Part shown: piece by piece, positions 35,172-44,137 of the stretch
Position numbering within the stretch: position 1 is the stretch's first letter
Layout: every line of letters starts with the position of its first letter
DNA from: JAENVU01 sp038250905
GTDB taxonomy: Bacteria; Actinomycetota; Acidimicrobiia; IMCC26256; JAENVU01
DNA: 64,000 bases
Assembly (NCBI GenBank): GCA_038250905.1
Contig: JBBSBV010000022.1
Location: 12,969-76,968, forward strand
Direction of reading: 5' to 3'
Position numbers and translations under genes: made by a program
Notes under the pieces: model-generated
The model's input: the letters and a program-made list of their open reading frames with translations, nothing else
Told to the model about the DNA's origin: nothing
The model's database searches: none

Positions 35172-36265
35172 CCGACGCGATCGATCCTGCGCTGAGCACC
35201 GGTTCTCCACCTGCGGGTGACATCAGGCTCACGAGCTTTTCCCACGGCACGGGTTGCGCCTGCAAGCTCTCCCCCGCCGATCTCCGTACCGTCCTCGGAC
35301 TCGTGCGCGGGATCGAGCGGTCGACCGATCCGAACCTGCTCGTCGGACTCGATACGTCCGACGACGCCGCGGTCTACACGGTGCGCGACGACCTCGCGCT
35401 CGTGCTCACGACCGACTTCTTCACCCCGATCGTCGACGATCCCTACGACTGGGGCCGCATCGCCGCGACCAACGCACTCTCCGACGTGTACGCGATGGGC
35501 GGCGCGCCCCTCCTCGCGCTGAACCTCGTCGCATGGCCACGGGAGGGACTCCCGTTCGAGTTGCTGGCCCGCGTGATCGACGGCGGCGCCGACGTGGTGC
35601 AGGCCGCGGGCGCGATCGTGGCCGGGGGCCACTCGATCGACGACCAGGAGCCGAAGTTCGGGCTCGCGGTCGTGGGCACGGTCGAACCGGATCGGGTCTG
35701 GAAGAACTCCGGCGCCCGACCCGGGGATCGGCTCGTACTCACCAAGCCGATCGGACTCGGTGTCATCTCCACCGCGGTGAAGCGCGAAGGTGCCACTCCC
35801 GCGCTGCTCGCCACCGCGATCGACCTCATGACCACGCTGAACCGGGACGCGCGCGACGCCGGTCGCGCGCTCGGCCCCGCGATTCACGCCGTGACCGACA
35901 TCACCGGGTTCGGGCTGCTCGGTCACCTCGGCGAGATGGCCCGCGGCTCGAACGTGTCGGCCACGGTCGCGGCGGATGCGGTGCCGGTCATCGACGGGGT
36001 CCGGGACCTCGTCGCCGGCGGATTCGTGGCCGGCGGCACCCAGCGGAACCACGCGTTCGTGTCCGAGTTCGTCGACTGGGGCGGGCTCACCGCCGACGGG
36101 CAGCTGCTCCTCGCCGACGCCCAGACCTCGGGCGGACTGCTGTTCGCCGTGGACGCCGACGCCACCGACGATCTCGTGCAGGGCCTCCGGGCGGCCGGAA
36201 CGCCGGCCGCGGCCGTCGTCGGCGAGATCACGGACGGTGGCGGCGGGACCATCCTCGTCGGTTGA
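35168..36265 (+). CDS. selD: Selenide, water dikinase (SelD)
   Basis: About 365 residues. RLTSFSHGTGCACKLSPADL aligns with the E. coli start of SelD, keeping the catalytic Cys and Lys (GxGCxCK). DTSDDAAVY and TTDFFTPIVDDPYDWGRI give the Mg-ATP Asp residues, and AGGHSIDDQEPKFGL, VTDITGFGLLGH and ADAQTSGGLL follow in order. It makes selenophosphate for Sec-tRNA or 2-selenouridine. No ATG, GTG or TTG lies between the frame's shadow region and the conserved start; the CTG at 35168 overlaps the upstream stop (CTGA) and is the best candidate. No selA, selB, tRNA-Sec or ybbB is in the window. Confidence 0.9.
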   Translation: MTDAIDPALSTGSPPAGDIRLTSFSHGTGCACKLSPADLRTVLGLVRGIERSTDPNLLVGLDTSDDAAVYTVRDDLALVLTTDFFTPIVDDPYDWGRIAATNALSDVYAMGGAPLLALNLVAWPREGLPFELLARVIDGGADVVQAAGAIVAGGHSIDDQEPKFGLAVVGTVEPDRVWKNSGARPGDRLVLTKPIGLGVISTAVKREGATPALLATAIDLMTTLNRDARDAGRALGPAIHAVTDITGFGLLGHLGEMARGSNVSATVAADAVPVIDGVRDLVAGGFVAGGTQRNHAFVSEFVDWGGLTADGQLLLADAQTSGGLLFAVDADATDDLVQGLRAAGTPAAAVVGEITDGGGGTILVG

Positions 36266-36350
36266 ACCGCCCACCATCCCTGCCGAACCCGACGTCCAGG
36301 GCTACGTTCGCTTTCCTGCGGGTGGAACCCGGATTTTGGGAGGTCCGCGC

Positions 36351-37157
36351 GTGCGGCATTGGGTGACATCGACCAGAGGAAAACCTCGCACGGTGATCGC
36401 AGCCGCGGCCATGAGCGCGGGCGCGCTGGCGGTTGCGCTCGCGCCCCACGCCGCCGCCGCCGGTGCCGGGTGGTCCCGGAGCCCCGCGTCCGGCATTGCC
36501 GGCGCGACCGTCCGGGTGGCCAGCACTCCCACCGCCCTGTGCCAGTGGTTGGCACCAGCCCTGCCCGCGGCCGCGCCGCCGACTGCCGGTGCCGCCGATC
36601 CCGCGCCGACCGGCGGCGCCACCGATACCCCGGTGACCGCCCCGGCCGCCGTCGGCGATCCGATCCCCTACGACGGGACGCGCGTGGAGTTCCGCCTCGA
36701 CCACGACGGCGCGTCCATCCCGCTCGGCCACGTCGGGGTCAGCACGGGAGGCGCCTGGGCCGGGGCGGTCACCGTGCCCGAGGCCGCGATCGCGCCGGCC
36801 GGTGGGTACGACCTGATCGCCCATTGCGTGGTGGACGATCCTGCCCTCGACGGTGTGCGCTCGTTCGACTTCGACCCGCTCCCGTTCGTCGTCGCCGACG
36901 CGCCCCCGCCGACCACGGTCACCGTCCCGACCGAGATCGGCGAGCCGGTGACGATCACCAATCCGACCCAGGTGCAGGGCACGCAACTCACGCGTCCGGC
37001 CGGAGTGGCCAAGGCGACCGCCGCCGCCGTACCGACGCTGCCGAACACCGGCGACGGGACACTCGCAGTCGGCCTCGCCGGCTTCGGCGCACTGCTGCTC
37101 GGCGGGCTCGCGCTCTGGTGGGGCGCCCGCGCCGGTCGCGAGCGCGCGTCGGTCTGA
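36351..37157 (+). CDS. LPXTG-type cell-wall surface protein
   Basis: 268 residues, GTG start with GGGAGGT seven bases upstream. A signal peptide (hydrophobic core about 16-35, Ala-rich cut region) precedes a Pro/Ala-rich stretch and a beta-rich domain (about 100-190) with one Cys pair. The end has LPNTG, a hydrophobic helix and a basic tail (GARAGRERASV), the sortase sorting signal. It should be attached to the wall by a sortase encoded elsewhere. Function of the exposed domain unknown. Confidence 0.88.
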   Translation: MRHWVTSTRGKPRTVIAAAAMSAGALAVALAPHAAAAGAGWSRSPASGIAGATVRVASTPTALCQWLAPALPAAAPPTAGAADPAPTGGATDTPVTAPAAVGDPIPYDGTRVEFRLDHDGASIPLGHVGVSTGGAWAGAVTVPEAAIAPAGGYDLIAHCVVDDPALDGVRSFDFDPLPFVVADAPPPTTVTVPTEIGEPVTITNPTQVQGTQLTRPAGVAKATAAAVPTLPNTGDGTLAVGLAGFGALLLGGLALWWGARAGRERASV

Positions 37158-37163
37158 GGACCG

Positions 37164-38168
37164 TTACGGGATCACCAACATCCCGAGTTCGGCTTCGAGC
37201 TGGGGACGCGGCTTCGCGCCGAGCGACGACCGCTCGAGCCGACCGTTGCGGAACAACGCGATCATCGGGATGCTCTGCACCTCATACTGCTGCGCGAGCG
37301 TCGGCTCCTCGTCGATGTTCACCTTGACCACCTTGTAGGAACCCTCACGCATCATCGCGATCTGTTCGACGATCGGTCCGACCTGCTTGCACGGACCACA
37401 CCACGGTGCCCAGAAGTCGACGATCACGGGGGTCTCGCTCCCGAGCACCTCGACGCCGAACGACGCGGTGGTCACCGCCTTCACCGGACCTTCCGGTACC
37501 GGCGCGGGCATCGGCTCGTTCGGATGCTCACCGTCGACCACGCGACCGAGCCAGTCGTGTGCCTCCTGCACGCTCTCGAGTGCGACCTGATGGCCCATCG
37601 GGTACTCGCGGTACACGAGCGGCGTCGCGCGTTGGGTGAGGATTTCTGCGAGTGCCCGGGCGGACGCGATCGGGATCATCGGGTCCTCGGTCCCGTGCTG
37701 GAGCAACACCGGAATCGACGGGGCCGCGGTCCAGTCGATCAGTTCGGCATCGAGATCGGGCACGAACGGGCTCATGCAGAGGACCCCGGCCGGCCGGGTC
37801 GCCGCGCCGGTGCGCAACGCGAGATGCAAGGCGAGCCCGGCCCCCTGGGAGAAGCCGCCGAAGATGGCCTCACTCCGTTCGAAGCCGAGCGTCGCGCACT
37901 GCTCCTCGACGAACTCGTCGACCAGATCGAGCGCCGACGCGAATGCGACCGGATCGAATCCGTCGGTGGAGATCGGGAACCAGGCGTACCCCGGCGCGCC
38001 CGGCGCGCTCAGGGGCGCACGGGGCATGACCGCGGCGAAGCGACCCTCGGGATCGAGGTACGGCAGGAGTCCGCCGAGGTCCTGCTCGTCCGAGCCGTAC
38101 CCGTGGAGCAGGACCAGGAGCCGGGTCGCCTGAGGACCCGCGATCACGTTCGAAATCAGCTGTGCCAT
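37164..38168 (-). CDS. Carboxylesterase-thioredoxin fusion protein
   Basis: 334 residues. The first ~210 are an alpha/beta hydrolase of the phospholipase/carboxylesterase type: LLHGYGSDEQDL, nucleophile elbow GGFSQGAGLAL, Asp in GTEDPMIP and His in MGHQVALE. After a Pro-rich linker (HPNEPMPAPVPEGP), the last ~105 are a complete thioredoxin domain with WAPWCGPCK and cis-Pro in SIPMIALF. No signal peptide is seen, so it is likely cytoplasmic. A hydrolase-redoxin fusion suggests release and reduction of a thioester- or disulfide-linked substrate, but that is speculation. Confidence 0.9.
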   Translation of the reverse strand: MAQLISNVIAGPQATRLLVLLHGYGSDEQDLGGLLPYLDPEGRFAAVMPRAPLSAPGAPGYAWFPISTDGFDPVAFASALDLVDEFVEEQCATLGFERSEAIFGGFSQGAGLALHLALRTGAATRPAGVLCMSPFVPDLDAELIDWTAAPSIPVLLQHGTEDPMIPIASARALAEILTQRATPLVYREYPMGHQVALESVQEAHDWLGRVVDGEHPNEPMPAPVPEGPVKAVTTASFGVEVLGSETPVIVDFWAPWCGPCKQVGPIVEQIAMMREGSYKVVKVNIDEEPTLAQQYEVQSIPMIALFRNGRLERSSLGAKPRPQLEAELGMLVIP

Positions 38169-38278
38169 GGTTCGCCTCTCCGGATGTGGCGCGGGAGCGC
38201 CGAGGGTGACGTCACGCCCGCCGCATCGTAGGGTTCGCCCGCTCCTCTCAACCCACCCCGAACAAGGACCAGAACTCC

Positions 38279-39319
38279 ATGCGGCTCGGCGTCAACTTCG
38301 GATACCAGGACTGGGGCAAGGGACTCGCCCGGGCCGTGGCCACCGCGCAGGAGGCCGACCGGCTCGGCTACCACTCCATCTGGACGGCCGAGGCGTACGG
38401 CACCGACTGCATCACGCCCATCGCGTGGATGATGGGCCAGACCGAGAAGATCAACTTCGGCTCGGCGATCATGCAGATGCCCGCCCGCACCCCGGCGATG
38501 ACCGCGATGACGGCCGCCACCCTCGACCTCATGAGCGGCAATCGCTTCCTGCTCGGGCTCGGTCTCTCCGGACCGCAGGTCGTGGAGGGCTGGCACGGCC
38601 AGCCCTATGGGAAGCCGCTCGGCAAGACCCGCGAGTACATCGACATCGTGCGCACGATCCTCGCCCGGGAGGCACCGCTCGAGCACCACGGTCCGCACTA
38701 CGACATCCCTTACTCCGGCCCCGACGCCACCGGCCTCGGCAAGGCCCTCAAGATCATCGTCCACCCCAACCGGGCCGACATCCCGATCTACCTCGCGGCC
38801 ATCGGACCGAAGAACGTCGAACTCACCGCCGAGGTGGCCGACGGGTGGCTGCCGATCTTCTTCTCGCCGTACCGCTTCAAGGACACCTACGGCCCGTCGC
38901 TCGACGCCGGGTTCGCCAAGGCGGGCGGCAGCAAGTCGCTGGCCGACTTCGACGTGGCACCGACGGTGAGCGTGATCGTCGGCGACGACCTCGACATGCT
39001 CCGCGGGTTCGTGAAGCCGATGGCGGCGCTGTACATCGGCGGCATGGGTGCGCGCGGCAAGAACTTCTACAACGACCTCGCGTGCCGGTACGGCTTCGAG
39101 GCGGCGGCCAAGGAGATCCAGGATCTCTACCTCGACGGCAAGAAAGCCGAGGCCATCGCCGCGGTACCCGATGAGCTCGTCGACGAGATCGCCCTCATCG
39201 GTCCGAAGGAGCGCATCGCGGATCGCTTCGGCGCCTGGCAGGAGTCGGGGATCACCACGATGATCATCGGCGCGCAGCAGCCCGAGGCGCTCCAGTTGAT
39301 GGCGGAGCTGGCGCTCTGA
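38279..39319 (+). CDS. LLM-class F420-dependent oxidoreductase
   Basis: 346 residues, a TIM-barrel luciferase-like enzyme. MRLGVNFGYQDWGKGL, ADRLGYHSIWTAEAYG, GSAIMQMPARTPAMTAM and NRFLLGLGLSGPQV are typical of F420-dependent members; the flavin/F420 site is the nonprolyl cis bond region before SGPQV. The substrate is unknown. The gene's TGA overlaps a CTG that is the likely start of the sigma factor gene, suggesting co-translation. Confidence 0.92.
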   Translation: MRLGVNFGYQDWGKGLARAVATAQEADRLGYHSIWTAEAYGTDCITPIAWMMGQTEKINFGSAIMQMPARTPAMTAMTAATLDLMSGNRFLLGLGLSGPQVVEGWHGQPYGKPLGKTREYIDIVRTILAREAPLEHHGPHYDIPYSGPDATGLGKALKIIVHPNRADIPIYLAAIGPKNVELTAEVADGWLPIFFSPYRFKDTYGPSLDAGFAKAGGSKSLADFDVAPTVSVIVGDDLDMLRGFVKPMAALYIGGMGARGKNFYNDLACRYGFEAAAKEIQDLYLDGKKAEAIAAVPDELVDEIALIGPKERIADRFGAWQESGITTMIIGAQQPEALQLMAELAL

Positions 39320-39813
39320 CCGGGCCCGCCGACCGGGTCGGAGACCCGGACTTCGAAATCGCCTTCCGCGACCACTTCGAGCCGATGGTGCAGGCGCTGA
39401 CGATCGCCGGCGGAAATCGGGACTTGGCCGAGGAATGGGTACAGGTCGCGTTCTCGCGTGCGTACGTCCGCTGGCGCTGGATCTCCCGGTACGACGACCC
39501 CGTCGGCTGGGTCCGCCATGTCGCGATCACCCGAATGCTTGCCCGCGACCGCCGCGAGGCTCGCCGGCGCCAGGACTCGGAGCAGCCGGCCGGTCGCCCC
39601 GACGCGACCCCGGACACCACCCCCGGGGAAGCACTCCGGGCGCTGGTCTTACGCCTCCCCGATCAGCAGCGGATCGCGGCGTCGCTGTTCTATGTGGAGC
39701 AGCTCACGATCCGGGAGATCGCAGTGACGATGGAACTCTCGGAGGGCGCGGTGAAGTACCACCTGCACGCGGCGCGCACCTCGCTTCGACGGGAATGGAA
39801 ACCGAACGCATGA
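39316..39813 (+). CDS. ECF/SigE-family RNA polymerase sigma factor
   Basis: About 165 residues. Region 2 is FEIAFRDHFEPMVQALTIAGGNRDLAEEWVQVAFSRAYVRW and region 4 ends LPDQQRIAASLFYVEQLTIREIAVTMELSEGAVKYHLHAA. The first ATG (39385) cuts off the first region-2 helix, and no ATG, GTG or TTG lies upstream in frame back to a stop at 39172. The CTG at 39316, overlapping the F420-oxidoreductase stop as CTGA, would give the full domain. It is coupled by ATGA to the anti-sigma-like gene. Confidence 0.88.
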   Translation: MTGPADRVGDPDFEIAFRDHFEPMVQALTIAGGNRDLAEEWVQVAFSRAYVRWRWISRYDDPVGWVRHVAITRMLARDRREARRRQDSEQPAGRPDATPDTTPGEALRALVLRLPDQQRIAASLFYVEQLTIREIAVTMELSEGAVKYHLHAARTSLRREWKPNA

Positions 39814-40376
39814 CCGACGCGCTCGATCCGGACGACCCGAACGACCCCGAACTCGCACGTGCGCTGCGCGCGCTCGCACCCGCCCCGCCATCGGATGCGG
39901 ACGTCTACGCCCGGATCCTCCCCGAATTCGTTCGCGCCCGACAACATCGTCGCGTCCTCACCGTTTCGGCGGCCGTCGCGATCGCGGTCGCGGCGGTCGT
40001 CGGCGTCGTGCTCACGAGCGGGGTACCGAAGTCCGGCGGCGCCAAGACCGCCCGACGCACCACGACCACGACCGCACCGCCAGGCAGGGACGCCGCTGCG
40101 AACCCGACACCCGCGTCGACCCCATCGACCGCGCCGGTGAGCGGAACGAAGGCCGAGACGTTCAGGAGCGCCGGCGGCTCGATCGATGTCACCCTCGGCG
40201 CCCGGAACGTGACGCTCGTTTCCGAGTCACCGTCCGCCGGCTACGTCGCCGACGTGCGGGCATCGGGTCCGACCGAGGTCGACGTCAGGTTCCGGCCCCG
40301 CAACGACGGCAAGACCGCGCACCGCATCCGGCTGCGGTTCGACAGCACCGGAAATCTGGTCAGAGACATCAACTGA
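39810..40376 (+). CDS. Putative anti-sigma factor, single-pass membrane protein
   Basis: 188 residues. An acidic N-terminal part (~50 residues) precedes one membrane helix (VLTVSAAVAIAVAAVVGVVL), a Thr/Pro linker (RRTTTTTAPPG) and a small outer domain. The layout and the ATGA overlap with the sigma gene point to an anti-sigma factor holding the sigma at the membrane. No zinc-finger HxxxCxxC motif is visible, so it is not the classic ZAS type. Confidence 0.75.
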   Translation: MTDALDPDDPNDPELARALRALAPAPPSDADVYARILPEFVRARQHRRVLTVSAAVAIAVAAVVGVVLTSGVPKSGGAKTARRTTTTTAPPGRDAAANPTPASTPSTAPVSGTKAETFRSAGGSIDVTLGARNVTLVSESPSAGYVADVRASGPTEVDVRFRPRNDGKTAHRIRLRFDSTGNLVRDIN

Positions 40377-40467
40377 CCGGGCCGGCACCGGCTCCCCGGC
40401 CGCGGGACGAACGGGAGCTTCCGTGGCAATCCGCGTCCGGGGTCGGCTCCGCTACGGTGCGCCGTCA

Positions 40468-41100
40468 ATGGCGTATCGAGCGGTCATCTTCGATCTCGGG
40501 GGCGTCGTGTTCCCTTCCCCCTTCGACGCGTTCGACGAGTACGAACGCGCCGAGGGTCTCCCCGAACGGTTCATCCGGCAGGTGGTCGCGGCGAGCGCGG
40601 ACGACGGCGCCTGGGCCCGGTTCGAGCGGGCCGAGGTCGACTTCGGGACGTTCTGCCGGACCTTCGAGGCGGAGTGCACCGCGGCCGGAGGCGCGGTCGA
40701 CGCGGCCCGGCTGATGGGTGCCATCACTGCGGGGTTCGCGCCGCACGCCGAGATGGTCGCCGCGATCGACCGCATCCGCATCGAGGGACTCCGCGTCGGC
40801 GCGCTCACCAACAACTGGGCCGCGAGCGGCGAGCGCATCAACGGCGAGCGTGATGCACTCCCGTTCGACACTGTGGTCGAATCGGCCGTCGAGGGCATCC
40901 GCAAACCGGATCCCGCCATCTACGCCCTGGTGTGCGACCGCCTCGCCGTGATCCCCGCCGAGTGTGTGTTCCTCGACGACCTCGGCGTGAATCTCAAGCC
41001 GGCGCGCGCGATGGGCATGACCACCATCAAGGTGCTCGACCCCCTGCACGCGCTCGACGAACTCGCCGGACACCTCGGCTTCCCGCTGGGACCGGGCTGA
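40468..41100 (+). CDS. HAD-IA family hydrolase
   Basis: 210 residues. Motif I FDLGGVVF has Asp then Gly where catalytic HADs have DxD, as in many epoxide-hydrolase-N-terminal/ACAD10-like members. Motif II is LTNNWA, motif III KPDPAIY and motif IV VFLDDLGVN. It may be a phosphatase of low activity or a dehalogenase-like protein. First of three tightly packed genes (TGATG junction). Confidence 0.88.
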   Translation: MAYRAVIFDLGGVVFPSPFDAFDEYERAEGLPERFIRQVVAASADDGAWARFERAEVDFGTFCRTFEAECTAAGGAVDAARLMGAITAGFAPHAEMVAAIDRIRIEGLRVGALTNNWAASGERINGERDALPFDTVVESAVEGIRKPDPAIYALVCDRLAVIPAECVFLDDLGVNLKPARAMGMTTIKVLDPLHALDELAGHLGFPLGPG

Positions 41101-41714
41101 TGGACCTCGTCCTCGTCCGCCACGGCGAACCGGTGCGGATCACCGCCGAGGAAGGTGGCGGAGGCCCGGTCGATCCGGCACTCACCGAGCGCGGTCTCGT
41201 GCAGGCCCAACGACTGGCGCACTGGCTCGCCGGTGAACGGATCGACCACATCGTCAGCTCACCGCTGGCCCGCGCGCATCAGACCGCCGCGCCACTCGCC
41301 GCGACCCTCGGACTCGACGTCGAGATCATCGACGGATTGCGTGAGTACGACGCCGACGCCGACAGCTACATCCCCGTCGAGGAACTGAAAGCCGCGAAGG
41401 ATCCGCGATGGGACGCCATGGTGCGCGGCGACTGGCAGAGCTTCGGTGGCGAACCCCCCGACAAGTTCCGCGCCCGGGTCGTGACCCACATGGACGCGTT
41501 GGTGGCGGACCATCCCGGGCGCACCGTCGTCATCGTGTGTCACGGTGGCGTGGTGAACACCTATCTCGGATCGATCCTCGGCATCGCCACGCCGCTCTGG
41601 TTCGATCCGGCGTACACGTCGATCTCACGCGTCCGCGCCAACGCGAGCGGGCTGCGATCCGTGGCGTCGGTGAACGAGGTCGGTCATCTGCTCGGGATCC
41701 GGGACGCCGGATGA
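41100..41714 (+). CDS. Histidine phosphatase (phosphoglycerate mutase-like)
   Basis: 204 residues. The phosphorylated His is in LVRHGEP at the start; the second His pair is in VVIVCHGGVVNTYL, and the helper Arg in SSPLARAHQTAAPLA. Its start overlaps the HAD stop (TGATG) and its stop overlaps the enoyl-CoA hydratase start (ATGA). It is a small-molecule phosphatase of unknown target. Confidence 0.92.
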   Translation: MDLVLVRHGEPVRITAEEGGGGPVDPALTERGLVQAQRLAHWLAGERIDHIVSSPLARAHQTAAPLAATLGLDVEIIDGLREYDADADSYIPVEELKAAKDPRWDAMVRGDWQSFGGEPPDKFRARVVTHMDALVADHPGRTVVIVCHGGVVNTYLGSILGIATPLWFDPAYTSISRVRANASGLRSVASVNEVGHLLGIRDAG

Positions 41715-42469
41715 CGGTCCGCGTGACGCGCACCGGCTTCGTCACGATCGTGACCATCGACCGTCCCGACGCGCGCAACGCCGTCGATCGCCCGACCGCG
41801 GCTGGTCTCGCCGAGGCGTTCCGGGATTTCGATACCGACCCCGAGTCGCGCGTCGCGATCCTGACCGGCGCGGGCGGCACGTTCTGTGCCGGCGCGGACC
41901 TGAAGGCGTTCGGAACCGATCGGGCGAACTCGGTGAGTACGAGCGGCGACGGACCGATGGGGCCGACCCGGATGATGCTCACCAAGCCGGTGATCGCGGC
42001 CGTCGAGGGCTACGCCGTGGCCGGCGGACTCGAACTCGCGTTGTGGTGCGACCTGCGCGTCATGGCGAGCGACGCCGCCTTCGGCGTCTTCTGCCGACGC
42101 TGGGGCGTGCCCCTCATCGACGGCGGCACGGTGCGACTGCCTCGACTCATCGGCCACTCGCGGGCGCTCGACCTCATCCTCACCGGACGCGAAGTCGGCG
42201 CCGACGAGTCGCTGGCGATCGGCCTCGCCAACCGGGTCGTACCGCCCGGTACCGCGCTGACCGCGGCCGTCGAACTCGCCGAAACCATCGGCGACTTTCC
42301 GCAGGACTGTCTCCGCCGGGACCGCGCGTCGAGCTACGGACAGTGGGACCGGTCACTCGCTGACGCGTTGACGGCCGAGCTGGAAGGGGGCCGCGAGGCG
42401 CTGCGTTCCGACGAACTCGGCGTGGACCGCTTCGTCCGCGGCGACGGTCGTCACGGCGCACCGGCGTGA
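41711..42469 (+). CDS. Enoyl-CoA hydratase/isomerase family protein
   Basis: 252 residues of crotonase fold. DRPDARNAVDRPTAAGL, the oxyanion motif TGAGGTFCAGADLKAF and the second oxyanion segment AVAGGLELALWCDLRV are plain. The catalytic Glu positions of hydratase are partly conserved (RRWGVPLIDGGTVRLPRLIG), where Asp-Gly-Gly replaces the usual Glu site, so it may be an isomerase or thioesterase-like member. Last gene of the HAD-phosphatase-crotonase operon. Confidence 0.9.
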   Translation: MTVRVTRTGFVTIVTIDRPDARNAVDRPTAAGLAEAFRDFDTDPESRVAILTGAGGTFCAGADLKAFGTDRANSVSTSGDGPMGPTRMMLTKPVIAAVEGYAVAGGLELALWCDLRVMASDAAFGVFCRRWGVPLIDGGTVRLPRLIGHSRALDLILTGREVGADESLAIGLANRVVPPGTALTAAVELAETIGDFPQDCLRRDRASSYGQWDRSLADALTAELEGGREALRSDELGVDRFVRGDGRHGAPA

Positions 42470-42548
42470 GTCCGAGGGACGCGCAGCAGCTTCGCCCCGG
42501 GCCATAAGATCGGGCACGGCCTCGACATCCCACTCCGACGGAGGACCT

Positions 42549-44099
42549 ATGGCCGTATCCGATTCCGACAAGTCGCGCACGGTCGCCGACATCATGAGCC
42601 GGCCGGTCGTCGTCGTCGCACCGACCGACAAGATGGCCGAGGCCGCGAGCACGATGCGGGAACGGCGGGTGGGATCGGTGGTCGCCGTCGACGGCACCCG
42701 ACCGGTCGGCATCCTCACCGAGCGCGATCTGGTCCGCTTCACCGCCGCCGGCGCCGATGCCGTCGGTGCGGTGGTGTCGGAGTGGATGACCGCGTCGCCC
42801 GACTCGGTGGGCCCGGACGTCGACGTGATCGCCGCCTTCGCGAGCCTCTCCGAACACGGCTACCGCCACATCCCCGTCGTCGAGGACGACGCGCTCGTCG
42901 GCATCGTGTCGATGCGGGACCTCATGCGGATCGCGCAGATCCAGCCGGCCGAGAACCTCGCCCACGAGATTCCCCGCGGCCTCGAAGGGGTCATCGTCGC
43001 GGAGACCGACATCGGCGACGTCCGCGGTCTCGAGGGCTTCTACCACTACCGCCAGTACAACGCCGTCGATCTCGCCGAACATCGGACCATCGAAGACGTC
43101 TGGCATCTGATGCTCGTGGGAACGCTCCCGAACGCGGACGAGCGGGCCGCGTTCATGGCGGAGGTCGCGCCACTCCGCGAGATTCCCACGCCGGTGCGGA
43201 ACGCGCTCCCGGCCATTGCCGGCGTCGGTCGCGAAGCACCACCGCTCGACATGCTGCGCACCACGCTGTCGCTCCTCGGCGCGCACCTCGGGTTCCGACC
43301 GTCACTCGACGTCGACGCCACCGAGCTGCACGCGCAGGCGATGCGCGTGTGCGCGGTCGTCCCCACCCTGCTCACCGCGATCCACCGGATCCAGCACGGG
43401 CTCGAACCGATCGACCCTGACCCGGACCTCGCCTACGCCGCGAACTACCTCTACATGTTGAGTGGCGTGGTTCCGCCGCCCGAGCACGCACGGGCCGTCG
43501 AGCAGTACCTGATCTCGACGATCGACCACGGCTTCAACGCGTCGACGTTCACCGCGCGGGTGATCACCTCGACCGGTGCCGACATCGCCGCGGCGGTCGT
43601 CGGCGCGATCGGCGCGTTGTCGGGTCCCCTCCACGGCGGTGCGCCGAGCCGGGCCCTCGACATGCTCGATGCGATCGGCACCTTCGACAACGCGGAGCCG
43701 TGGCTCCGGGCCGCGGTCGAGCGGGGCGACCGGCTCATGGGTTTCGGGCACCGCGTGTACAAGACCGACGATCCGCGTTCGGTCATGCTCCGAGGGGTGG
43801 CGGAACGGCTCGGCGGACCCAACGTCGAACTCGCCGAGCAGATCGAAGCGAAGGCGATCGAGGTCCTCGCCGAGCTCAAGCCGGGCCGCAAGCTCTACAC
43901 GAACGTGGAGTTCTACGCCGGGATCGTCATGGACACCTGCGGGCTCCCCCGCGAGATGTTCACCCCGACCTTCGCGTCGAGCCGGGTCATCGGCTGGTGC
44001 GCCCACATCCTCGAACAGGCCGCCGACAACCGCCTCATCCGGCCCAGCGCCCTCTACGTCGGCCCCCCACCACCGCAACCACTCCCGGACCTGGGGTAA
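42549..44099 (+). CDS. Citrate synthase with N-terminal CBS pair
   Basis: 516 residues. The first ~130 are two CBS domains (TVADIMSRPVVVVAPTDKMAEAAS and VSEWMTASPDSVGPD), adenosine-nucleotide sensors. The rest is a type-II-like citrate synthase: GLEGFYHYRQYNAVDL, LSGVVPPPEHARAVEQYLI, catalytic His in GPLHGGAPSRAL and GFGHRVYKTDDPRS, and Asp in YAGIVMDTCGLP. It condenses acyl-CoA with oxaloacetate. The CBS fusion suggests control by AMP/ATP or another adenosyl ligand. Alternative: 2-methylcitrate synthase. Confidence 0.92.
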   Translation: MAVSDSDKSRTVADIMSRPVVVVAPTDKMAEAASTMRERRVGSVVAVDGTRPVGILTERDLVRFTAAGADAVGAVVSEWMTASPDSVGPDVDVIAAFASLSEHGYRHIPVVEDDALVGIVSMRDLMRIAQIQPAENLAHEIPRGLEGVIVAETDIGDVRGLEGFYHYRQYNAVDLAEHRTIEDVWHLMLVGTLPNADERAAFMAEVAPLREIPTPVRNALPAIAGVGREAPPLDMLRTTLSLLGAHLGFRPSLDVDATELHAQAMRVCAVVPTLLTAIHRIQHGLEPIDPDPDLAYAANYLYMLSGVVPPPEHARAVEQYLISTIDHGFNASTFTARVITSTGADIAAAVVGAIGALSGPLHGGAPSRALDMLDAIGTFDNAEPWLRAAVERGDRLMGFGHRVYKTDDPRSVMLRGVAERLGGPNVELAEQIEAKAIEVLAELKPGRKLYTNVEFYAGIVMDTCGLPREMFTPTFASSRVIGWCAHILEQAADNRLIRPSALYVGPPPPQPLPDLG

Positions 44100-44137
44100 C
44101 GCGCCGCGCTTCGGGCCCTCCGCTCGCGAACGAGCAA

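Noticed and set aside
35254..36366. An Arg-rich plus-strand frame overlapping selD as a separate gene
   Set aside because: It is a shadow frame of selD with no motif and unusual composition.
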